From positions 113,968-177,967 of the forward strand of contig SSNU01000019.1 of assembly GCA_012064415.1 (NCBI GenBank): a stretch of 64,000 nucleotides of DNA, read 5' to 3'. A model generated the notes under the pieces. It was not told the DNA's origin and did no database searches. It worked only from the letters and a program-made list of their open reading frames with translations. The stretch comes from Gyrodactylus bullatarudis. Its lineage: Eukaryota > Platyhelminthes > Monogenea > Gyrodactylidea > Gyrodactylidae. Of this stretch, positions 46,230 to 64,000 are shown piece by piece (the stretch's first letter is position 1; each line of letters begins with the position of its first letter). Both the position numbers and the translations under genes were made by a program.

Positions 46230-47458
46230 ACATATCCTAACGTGCTTCAATTATTTTCAAATAAATATCAAATTCATTTTATCACACATGTTACAGAATT
46301 TTAAAAAATGACCATTTTTAGCTACAATGAACACGCAGTAATATTTCTACATGACCAGGAAAAGATAAGATACGCGTTAAAGGTATTTAGTTGATATGGA
46401 ATAGTCTTGACGGATAACTTATCAGTGATAAGGAAACGATGAAATGAATCACTAGGACTGCCATTTTCAGATTTTTTTAGATTTAATAAAATAAAGAATG
46501 AAATAGAAAATTATATATTTAATTTTCTTCTTTATTACTTATAAGTACGAACATTAATTTTAAAAATAGAATCTCATATTTTCTGAGGTACCAAATCCGG
46601 CCTAAAATACAATATTGTTATGGGTGCCAGTATAGGTATTGGGTGAGTAAGAATAGCAGGCATTTCAAGACTGGTACTTTATTAAGTAGGGTAAATCATA
46701 ATAATTAATTCGTGGGTAAGAATATAAAAAACAGATTGATATTAAAAATCATAGAGTTCTTTTAAAGAATATACTTGGTGTATATTCGAACACCAAAACA
46801 CCCTTCCTCTCGAAAGTTTAAAGATTAATCGATACAGTTGGGTTTTTTTGTTTTTTTAGATTTACTGGGTCGGCTTTCGATCGATAATTGGGTTGTCTCA
46901 ATTTTAAGTCATTGATTAATTTTGCCATCTAATAGTTTTACAGTCAATTTCACACATGACGAGCCTAGATTTTGTTTTATACTAAACCGGTTAGCCAATA
47001 ATATTGCTCGATTCCAACGACCAATGAGAATCGACTTTCCTTCTCAACATTGTTCGTTTCATTATTTTGGTTCTAAATTGGTTTTTCACCTGAATTCTCA
47101 ATTTTTTATTGACAAGAAATCAACAGAGTTAAATTTAAAATAAATTTATTCAGAATCGTATACACTTCAAGTAGTATTATTAAAATATAGAGCGTCAATC
47201 TAGTGAAATATTTTTTTTTGCTCTGGGTCTACAAGACCAACACCATCTGATGTAGATTGTAAAGTTCTTCAACTTGCCTCGTTCATATGCAAAAATATCG
47301 CCATAGCTGGAAGCTAGAAGAGCTCAAAGTTGGAATGGTCCATTTTTAGATTTCAAATAGAATGGAAAAAATATTAACTTCAATCTGACTCTAGTTACAG
47401 ACCCCCGTTTTTTTCTTACCGATGACGTAATCAAAACATATCTTGTAGTACACCCCCT
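46230..47458. other. Intergenic after Cys-rich gene 2
   Basis: AAATAAA at 46259 may be the poly(A) signal of the preceding gene. The frame at 46922-47143 has no recognised motif. The rest is AT-rich with no gene seen. Confidence 0.4.
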
Positions 47459-47630
47459 TGAGAATTCATGACTGGATGTATCACTTTGTACAGGCTTATG
47501 TGTAAAAAGGGGTCTTTACAAGATACCCAGTATGAACACCTCCTTCTTATTATTCACTTTTGTCTCAACGATGATCATGATTACACACAAGCCTGTACAA
47601 AGTAATACATCCAGTCATGAATTCTCAAAC
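47459..47630. repeat. Inverted repeat with ~45-bp arms
   Basis: TTGAGAATTCATGACTGGATG followed by TATCACTTTGTACAGGCTT at 47459-47500 is mirrored at about 47588-47630. It lies directly upstream of the LINE fragment at 47640. Confidence 0.75.
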
Positions 47631-47639
47631 TAGCCTGGA

Positions 47640-48180
47640 AATTATTAGATCTAAGTGTAAACTCCTTTTGCCCAATGGTCTCCCTTCCTGGTGAGTTCGT
47701 CAACATTGATCTAGGTTTTGAATTGGATTCTTCCTTAAAAATTGCTCCTTTGTCTAAAATAGGTCTGATTAACTCCCTAATCTATGTAATTATTAGATTC
47801 TCTTCTTCCACTAGTCTGAAAATCTTAAGTTATAAAACATTTGTTCTTCCTCATTTGGATTACCTTTCCCGTCTCCTTCCTCATATCAATAACTCTAATT
47901 CGCCAACCATCGAAAGGATCCAATACAGATTTCTTCATTCCTGTTTTCCCAATATACAATTCACTAATTTCTATCTCTGGACTTGATCCCTTATGGTTGA
48001 GAAGATTGGCTTTCATTATTAAAAATTTCGCCTCTTTCTCCGAACCAATCCATAAATGTTATTCCCTCCGTTCTACAGCCTACTCGTACCACTTTCTCCT
48101 TAATCAATTTAGATGTTTAGACATTAAATTTACTCTCTCGGACTGTGATAACCTTTATGATCTAAATCAATAATCTCTTA
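47640..48180 (+). pseudogene. LINE reverse-transcriptase C-terminal fragment, second copy
   Basis: Reading frames 47675-47986 and 47841-48173 together give PGEFVNIDLGFELDSS, KIGLINSLIYVIIRF, YKTFVLPHLDYLSRLL and then WLRRLAFIIKNF and YHFLLNQFRCLDIK. These align with the copy at 40584-40949 and extend it to the LINE C terminus. A frameshift lies near 47970. The motif A-C catalytic part is missing. Confidence 0.75.
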
Positions 48181-48299
48181 TTTAAGAACTAAACTTGATT
48201 ACTCTTTGTCTCTTCTTTACTCTAATTTACATTTGTCTGAATAAGTCCCCTTTTTGAGACCTTTTACATTCAATAAAGTTAAACCTCTGACTGCGAGAT

Positions 48300-49340
48300 A
48301 AAAGTTTGTATTGATTTAGCACCTGGCTTGTTGTCGTTGCACACTTTGCAATCAATTTCTATTCAGTGTGTATTGGAGACTAATTCTGCTGAAGGACCTT
48401 AAGAGGATGTGCCTACCGCAGAAACCCAGGATGTCTCGTCTTGCTTCTGGATTTTATGATTTTTTTTAAAAACTATATTTTGAACACCTTTGATTTCTCT
48501 GTACATATTTATCTTATTTATATCAATTTACTTAATATAATGTTGCAATTTCAAGAAAAAATTTATAAGCGAAATAATTTCTTCGTTCTACGTCTATTAA
48601 AATATCTGAATGAAATTTTGTTCCTAGTTTTATCATAACGGGTTGAAACTAGACGAGTTCAAACTTGATATGCTCTGGGTTTACGTTTGCCAATCAAAAT
48701 CGAAAAACTTTCATTTTTCATCTGACATAAGTTATAGACCCCCGTTTTTTACTTGCCAATAACGTAATAATTGGTCCAGATCTAAAAAACCATTAAAAGT
48801 TGAGTAAACCTTAAAACCAATAATCAGATTGCCGATAGGAAAAATCAAACACGAAAAAAAACAACCTGAAATTAACCATCTGCTATTTTATTGAAGATTT
48901 CAGATTCTATCATGGAACAAAACAATTTTCCTATTGGTACAAGACTTAAAATTGTTCATTTTTACAAAATTTTATCAAGCCTCACAAAATGGGGTTAATT
49001 AAATAAAGATGGGATTGTAAAATAATAGTCTGGAAAAACTACAACGGACATTTTGACTGTCATGAGACCTGCCGAAATTATGTGGAGTTATTCACCAAGA
49101 AGAAATTGTGTAATGACAACAAGCCCGGTGCTAAATCAATTCAAATATTTATCTCACAGTCAGAGAGGAGACTTATTCAATCAAATGTAAAATAGAGTGA
49201 AGAAGGGATATCGAGTAATCAAGTTAGTTCTTTTTTTGAAATTTATATATAGAAATAATATAAAAGTAAGGGAAAAGGCAGAAAGTGTTCAATGTGCCCA
49301 GTGTGGGAGGGTTTGAACCTAATAACAGACTCATCTTATT
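48300..49340. other. Intergenic
   Basis: No gene recognised. The DNA is AT-rich with scattered repeat fragments. Confidence 0.4.
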
Positions 49341-49346
49341 TCAGTG

Positions 49347-49428
49347 ATTGGTTTCATTGATTTCATTGGTTGATTGGGTACTCGAATATTATTGGTCGAT
49401 GAAATTGGAACAAAGAGGTATAAAAAAG
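49347..49428 (+). promoter_or_regulatory. Strong promoter: five ATTGG (inverted CCAAT) boxes and TATAAAAAAG
   Basis: ATTGG occurs at 49347, 49365, 49373, 49391 and 49404, and TATAAAAAAG starts at 49419. The ATG at 49465 follows about 45 bp later. Arrays of CCAAT boxes bind NF-Y in animals. This is the most complete promoter in the window. Confidence 0.65.
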
Positions 49429-49464
49429 AAATAAGAGTTATCTATAAAACTCACTGTGTTCATC

Positions 49465-50098
49465 ATGCCGTGCTATTCAATGAATCAAATTAATAATGAG
49501 TTTGAAGAGCCCAAGAGTCTTCCGCCCAATATGTTGCCAACCAATTTGGACGTTTATAATCTTTTAAAGCTAAAACGTGGACGACCTACATCGCGTGGTA
49601 TAGCAAAGATTAGACGTCCAGTTTTAAATGAACTTATTGAGCTCTACAGTAATGCCGGGATAGAAACCAGAGATTATCGTCTTCTTCTCAAAAGTCTAAA
49701 TCAACTGGTTGACAAACGTCTCATTTTACGGCGTAGAAACAGATGCCTTTTTCTACTTTTGGAAGCAACTCTTTCCTGTGGCACGATGCTCTTGTTTATA
49801 TCACGTGGATTCCCCGTGTAATCAAAGAAAAAATCTTCATCAACTCACGGAGAAATTTCTTAATGATCAGATGAGGGACAGGAAAATGACAATTAATGAT
49901 TATCGAGCTTCAATTGAAGAAGCAGATAGAGAACGGATCCAAGAGGCCTCCTCTGAACTAGAAGAATCACCAAATACAGATCCTCTAAACATATCAAATC
50001 AGACAAATCAGACTCAAACCGTTCAAAAGTCCCCTGATGATAATAATCTCAGAAATAATAATACATGTCCGATGCCTATATTGTCATTTGAAATTTAA
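49465..50098 (+). pseudogene. AT-hook protein gene in two overlapping frames
   Basis: From ATG 49465 the first frame gives MPCYSMNQINNEFEEPKSLP, an AT-hook-like LKLKRGRPTSRG and a helical segment (VLNELIELYSN, RDYRLLLKSLNQLVDKR), ending at TAA 49819-49821. A second frame, open from about 49700, gives FYFWKQLFPVARCSCLYHVD then SPCNQRKN, an acidic/polar tail and PMPILSFEI-stop at 50098 with an overlapping AATAAA. Both halves look coding, so a single protein broken by one indel (or sequencing error) within 49700-49740, or a short unseen intron, is likely. The protein would be about 205 residues and DNA-binding. No family is recognised. Confidence 0.5.
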
Positions 50099-50102
50099 TA
50101 AA

Positions 50103-52084
50103 TTTTTATATTATCTATCGAAAATCATAAGGCTGTCATAAATAGTATACTTTTTTCCAAAAGAATGTCTTCTAAAGAAAACCAGGAAAATTCTAATTCA
50201 CTTTAATACTAAATGGAATACGTAAATTAAGAAAACTCGATCAATTTTTCATTGTTAGCATTGCTCCTGAAGCTTTTGAAGGGTTCATTCACTTCATAAT
50301 GTGACTCTTAAATAGGCAAAATCTAATACTCTTTCTGAATTACATTTTTACTCTGAAAAACATTAAGTTCATCTATTTTCTAGTCTCACCACTTGAAGAA
50401 TACAGAACGATCTTCGATCAACAAGACAGAATGAAAAAAAAATTTCTCCCTGATCTGATCCGATTTTTGGGGTCGATCACATGAATAGAGATCAAATTTC
50501 TTCAAAAGTTCTGAATTTCTGGTTTTGAAATTTTTAACTCATCAAATAAACATTTTATAAGGTTATTGTTAAAAAAAAATTTTTAACCCTGTTTTTGATC
50601 CATACTTTGAGATCAGATCCTGATCCAAAAAAATTTTTTTCTTCCCAAATTAATCTTCATCTTCCGTAATTTATCGAGAAGTCATTTGATTGGTTCGCAA
50701 TAGAAAAATAACAGGAAAAATAATAGGAAAATCATATTCTTAGCGTCACCGTCAAATCTAAGGCGAAGACTATTTCCAGAATAGCTTTAGAACAAAATCT
50801 GAAGAAAATCATTCTAGCTAATTGGAAATTCTGGAGTTGTCTGGAAGCTTAGAAGCCTAACTTTAAAAGGAACCTTTTATTGGGCTTAAAATTGAATTCA
50901 AGTTAATTTGAGAATCATTCTCATGTTTAATTAAAGTTAATTTTCAATATTTTTACTTAAAAGTATGGACACGATTAGTTACAAACAAAAGTGCTTAAAA
51001 CTACAATGAAAATGGTATACTTACAAGACCTAATGATTCTTTATCCACGATGTTCGTTTAGTCATGGAAAGAATTCAGTATGTTTAAATTCTATCGGCTT
51101 AAAATGTTGCATGCCCTATCTCTTGCATGGTTTGTGCAGTATATGTACTGTATACATTGTAAATTGGAAGTCAAGTTAGTGAATGTTACGGGTTGACTAA
51201 TCAAATGAATCCTTCCTATTATGTTAGACCAAGAGACATGCAAGTCATTTTAGTTGAAATAAATTATTCATGTGGTAATTTGAATTTTTTGCAGCTGTTT
51301 ATTTCTAGTTATTAAGTTCTGATGTAAAATTTAACGCTGAACACGAATCTGGTATTTAAAAAAAATTGCTCGTCTGTGAGCTGAGATAATGGGCAAAAAC
51401 CAAATTTTCGAAAAACACCTCTTAAACTTTTAATATATATTTAATAAAATATTTAAAAAAACTAGAGTAATAAATTTTACATCATCTGAAAGTAGAATAA
51501 ATTTCGAGCGTAATGGTTGTAGTTATATTTATCCCAATAGGCTTTTAAACTGTTAAAACGAGCTGTAGAAAAAAGAATTTGCAAAATTTTTCAGAAAATT
51601 GATGAAAATTTCGGCACAAAAAGTCGGTTTTCTCAAAAACTAAAATAAAAATTCTAAATTTTGTTGAAATAAATTATTCAAGTCAAAAATTATTATAATA
51701 AATCTAAAATCTTAGTTTATAGTATTATTTCTACGCTTTATGGGCATATATTTTGAGACCCTATTTCAAATAAGTGTAAAATACAAATACCATTTAATCC
51801 TAGGATGGCATTTTAATCATTGCTTATGGGAGTTTTTTCGCATTACACTATAATATAGTGTCTAATATTTTTGGTTTAACTCTTGTAATAGGATTATCAA
51901 AATAATTACGCAAACTAAATCCGATATTTAAATAGAGATTTTTATGTGGTTGAAGAGTGTTTTACAAAAATATGAAATTTTCATCCAGAGTTTATTTTAA
52001 AGGGCGTGCACAAGGAGAAGGAATAAATTTAGATAAAAATATATTTAATCTTTTCGAAATTACGAGAAAAATCATGGTTCTTAA
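50103..52084. other. Intergenic between the AT-hook gene and the 3' end of Nedd4
   Basis: Contains the second copy (50440-50790) of the dispersed repeat found at 26840. Otherwise no gene or RNA seen. Confidence 0.5.
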
Positions 52085-60889
<8,805 letters not shown>

Positions 60890-61257
60890 CTATTTCAAAA
60901 ATGGAGAGAGCAGGAATAAAATAAAATTAATTACTAAGTCTAGACTTGGATAAAAAATTGTATTTATTTAATATTAGATTGTACTGTTTAGGAATAGGAA
61001 AGAATATTTTACACGCAGTGGAAAAGTAGAGGGAATTACTTGTCTTGAAATTACTGCAATTTACAATATTTTCTACAATATTCTGATAGATACCAACTTT
61101 TTGTTGGGTAAAGAGGAATTACAGTAATTGGATATTGATAAAAAGTATTAGAAAGAATAGTCTGAATTCGAATAAAACTGAAAGAAAAATAAAACCAAAA
61201 CCATTATAGATTTCATTCAACCCAAATAAAAGAGTTTCAAAATTATGATGCATCGGT

Positions 61258-61800
61258 CTAATCAAGAGAATCTTCAGTGAGGAAGAGGTTCTAAATGAGA
61301 TAAATTTAATAAAAGAAAGACTAAAGAAAAATGGATATCCAGAGAACTTTGTTCGAAAAAACATTGAGAAGGCTTTGGAAGAAGAAGCTAACCAACACGA
61401 TACTCAAAATGAACAGAGTGAATCGAATGTCCAAATTCATGTCAGACTAACATTCAAAGGAGATGGACATGGCCATGACTTAAGAAGAAAGCTGAACACA
61501 TTTGTAAAGGAAAATTATAATAGCATACAAATGAGGGTTTTATTCAAAACCGCAAGTTTGATCAAATTTCAACTTAAAGACAGGCTAGAACCAAAAGAAC
61601 AATCAAATCTCATTCACTGCTTCGAAGCTACCTGTGGCGCTAAATACATTTGAAGGACAAACGAAAACCTAACAGAACTTAAAATAAGGGAAAAGTTCTT
61701 CATAATGAGAGAGGACCCTAACCTATGTATCCAAAAAAACCGCCTCCATGACTTGCAGTTACCTTGGCCCAATTTATTTTTAATTTTTCTTCTCTATACT
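61258..61800 (+). mobile_element. Penelope-like element copy D (linker and deleted GIY-YIG)
   Basis: The frame reads LIKRIFSEEEVLNEINLIKE, then RLKKNGYPENFVRKN (family linker), VRLTFKGDGHGHDLRRKLNT and HCFEATCGAKYI. A stop then follows, and the C-terminal part resumes in frame: REKFFIMREDPNLCIQ and LHDLQLPWPN. The middle of the endonuclease (Arg/His block) is deleted. It is close to copy B and lacks the PIP-like tail. It is antisense to Nedd4, upstream of the first visible exon. Confidence 0.85.
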
Positions 61801-61929
61801 TTAAAAAATCAAGAATGGAGATGTTTTTTGGTTTTTCATCAATTGGAAGTTTTGTAAATCAATTTTATGTATTTCAAATTTTTTCATTAACTATCTATTC
61901 ATTAAAAACATTGTAAATGTTATTTAATC

Positions 61930-61985
61930 AAACCAGGATTAAAGATTGATAAGACCTGGCGAAATATATATTTCTCTTATAAAAT
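61930..61985 (+). ncRNA. Degenerate hammerhead-like motif after Penelope copy D
   Basis: TTGATAA in place of CTGANGA and CGAAA are spaced as in the other copies, flanked by CCAGG and CCTGG. Two core changes make it inactive if it is a hammerhead at all. Position and strand relative to the Penelope copy agree with copies A and C. Confidence 0.3.
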
Positions 61986-62155
61986 TCTTTTTATTAAATA
62001 ACCAATAATGAATACCTCCATGGGTCATTCGGATGTATATGTAAGTATACGTGAATATTTAACTAATAATAATAGTAAAATAATTTGAGTATTGTAATAT
62101 TTCATTAGTTCTTCTGATGTAACTTGAGTTTTTCCACTAAATATTTCCTGAAATA

Positions 62156-62182
62156 TTAGGTTGTGCGATAAGTAATGGGACT
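62156..62182 (+). repeat. Mariner terminal inverted repeat, solo
   Basis: TTAGGTTGTGCGATAAGTAA followed by TGGGACT, preceded by TA, fits mariner-family terminal repeats (TTAGGTTG-x-x-x-x-x-AAGT). No opposite end or transposase is found nearby; it may be a relic. Confidence 0.5.
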
Positions 62183-62984
62183 CTAGCTTCAATACAATTT
62201 GGTACCATTAGAAATATAATTAATGACTCCTTTTTTCGAACCTGTTAGATATTTTTAAAACTGAAAAGCATCAATATTTCGATTAGAAATATTTTCGACA
62301 GATTGCCAGATATGTATTTTGTTTGGTAACTGAGCTTTTAGAGAATTTTGAAAATGTTTAAATCACTTTTTAAAGATTCGATTAAGCAAGACCACACCTT
62401 GAAAAAGAGACTTTCTTAATGTATTGGGTATCTCCTTTTTGGTTCTAATCTTGCAAAATTTCAAATTTCTAGAGCCTTTCCTCAAAATTTAAAAATCAGA
62501 AGATGAGGTAGGATATGGATTTAATCACCTTCTAAACTCTAAATTTGAAGAAATCGTTGCTGATGGGATTAGAGAACTACAAATTCTCTGGGAGAAACGT
62601 CTTAATTTATTGGGAAGCTGTTTTCACAGATTTCAAATTCATCTTATTCAACTAAAATATATGGAAAATGTAAAGCTCGTCTTTATTGACCGACGTATTT
62701 TTAACGTTATTAAATCTGCAATTTTAAATTTAGAAATTATAAATGGAAATTTTTTTATCTTTAAAAATTAAATACATACTTCATTTTAGAGACACCAAAC
62801 TTTCACTTGTATTAACTGGCATTAACTACTTTTAAGCCTATTCATAATTTTTTGATTCATTAAAGCCAATAGAAAATACTTTATAACGCTAAAAGCACAT
62901 TAAAATCATATTAAGCGCTTAAAAAAGATTTTTTGAGGTCCTAGTTATAATTATAAATGAAAAATAGGAGGTAAGTGAAGGGAC

Positions 62985-63436
62985 CAGTGTACACTAGGCT
63001 AGGATGAAATATTTTTTTCTCCAAACAACTCATGGGAGGACTTACTTTTCTGATAGAATTTAGAACTAGATCATGTTTTCCATAATTTTAAAGCGGGAAA
63101 GTCATTCTTCATTATGTCATTGGCCTTTTTTCCCACAATATTCCATGGAAATGATAAAATAATGAAATTAACCATGAAGCCCCTTTTGATGAGAAGATTA
63201 CTATTTTTGATGATAAAAATTAAGAAAATCATTGAATGGCCAAGATATTTCGGATTTTAATGATTGTGTAGTAAAAATTCATTGAAAATCGAGCGGCGAT
63301 TTGAAAAATTTTGGTTTTTAAAACCAAATGACATAATGGAGAACTATTTTCGACACATGCTTAGAATTGATAGTTCTATCAGAAAAGTTGGCCCTAATAT
63401 GAGGTTAAAAATTCCACCCTAGCCTAGTGTACACTG
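62985..63436. mobile_element. 452-bp MITE with long imperfect inverted repeats
   Basis: The ends are CAGTGTACACTAGGCTAGG and its reverse complement at 63418-63436. The arms continue inward for over 150 bp with mismatches (TCTGATAGAA, CATTATGTCATT blocks). No gene and no clear target duplication. A related stretch is at 9050-9200 in the dipeptidase gene. Confidence 0.75.
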
Positions 63437-64000
63437 TAAATGAGACTACTTTTGAGATTAATCCAATATATCCAAGAAATTCAAAAAAATTTAAATAAAC
63501 CTCAATGGTACATGGAAATAGTGGTTTAGCTAATCAATATCATAAGAACATATTCACTGTAACATAAATATACAGTATATATAAGAATAGATCTAACCAA
63601 TGAAAGGAAAGAGAGAGATTATGAAATTTCGATAAATAGAAAGATTTCTTTTGAGAATGAGGATTGCGAAAAGTAATATTTTCTTCTCAATTCCTTGTGA
63701 ATGCATTGCACACTGAGTGTGAATCGAGTTTTTAATGTATAATAACCAGGGTGATGCAAGTTTTATCAGGAAGCCATTGATTCAACCTATTTAATCCGAT
63801 ATTTTCAAGAGTAAGAAATCAATCTCCACTTTGACTTTATCTTGGAATATAAGGAATCCTTCCAAGTTAAATTTGAATTCTTACTCCTTGAAAGTAATCT
63901 AATTTCGTTAATTTAGAATATCACGTGTCAGATTAATGAAGAACCCTTCATGTCCGACCATTTTCTTGAGCGATATTTTGAACTATAAGATACTTGAAAT
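63437..64000. other. Window end, no feature recognised
   Basis: AT-rich; no WW, C2 or other Nedd4 exon could be found here or at 62190-62980. Confidence 0.4.

Noticed and set aside
45726..46304. Long Val/Ala-rich, Thr-rich and His/Asn-rich frames over the Cys-rich genes (both strands)
   Set aside because: They are phase shadows of the TGT/TGC-rich coding exons; only the Cys frame joins a sensible first exon with GT-AG splice sites and is conserved between the two genes.

Overview
This is AT-rich eukaryotic (metazoan) DNA with split genes, long and very short introns, TATA/CCAAT promoters, AATAAA signals and a heavy load of transposable elements. The Nedd4 and M20-dipeptidase genes are animal-type. 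Together with Penelope-like elements (PLEs), Tc1/mariner elements and hAT-type MITEs they suggest an invertebrate, possibly an arthropod such as a copepod; the species cannot be fixed from the sequence. One assembly gap of 895 N lies at 17916-18810.

Layout. 1-5.9 kb: a truncated mariner-type transposase start at the window edge, a foldback repeat with hammerhead-like motifs at both ends, an 8-bp-TSD hAT-type MITE and a second foldback. 5.9-14.0 kb (minus): a complete six-exon cytosolic non-specific dipeptidase (CNDP2-like, family M20) whose catalytic Glu-Glu pair is Ala-Asp and which has a 34-nt intron; its first intron holds a Penelope element. 16.4-17.1 kb (minus): the last exon and probable promoter of a single-pass membrane protein. 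17.6-20.1 kb (minus): a Penelope element interrupted by a LINE and by the gap. 21.9-24.3 kb: a tRNA-like MITE and a third Penelope copy. 27.9-28.95 kb (plus): small exons of an unrecognised acidic protein with two possible last exons. 34.1-35.4 kb: a decayed Tc1 element. 43.4-46.2 kb (plus): two paralogous two-exon genes for proteins that are 43 percent cysteine. 49.3-50.1 kb (plus): a strong CCAAT/TATA promoter and a two-frame AT-hook gene. 52.1-60.9 kb (minus): the last two WW domains and complete HECT domain of Nedd4, with introns filled by an IS630/Tc1 element with ~0.6-kb inverted repeats, a hAT-type MITE, a foldback carrying an AT-hook ORF, and a Penelope tail. 61.2-63.4 kb: a fourth Penelope fragment, a mariner terminal repeat and another MITE.

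The most interesting non-genic system is the Penelope family. Copies end in GIY-YIG endonuclease domains, two of them with C-terminal tails that look like PCNA-binding PIP boxes. The 3' flanks carry small hammerhead-ribozyme motifs on the same strand. Solo versions of these motifs are scattered through the window, and their stem I covaries between copies while the core is largely kept.
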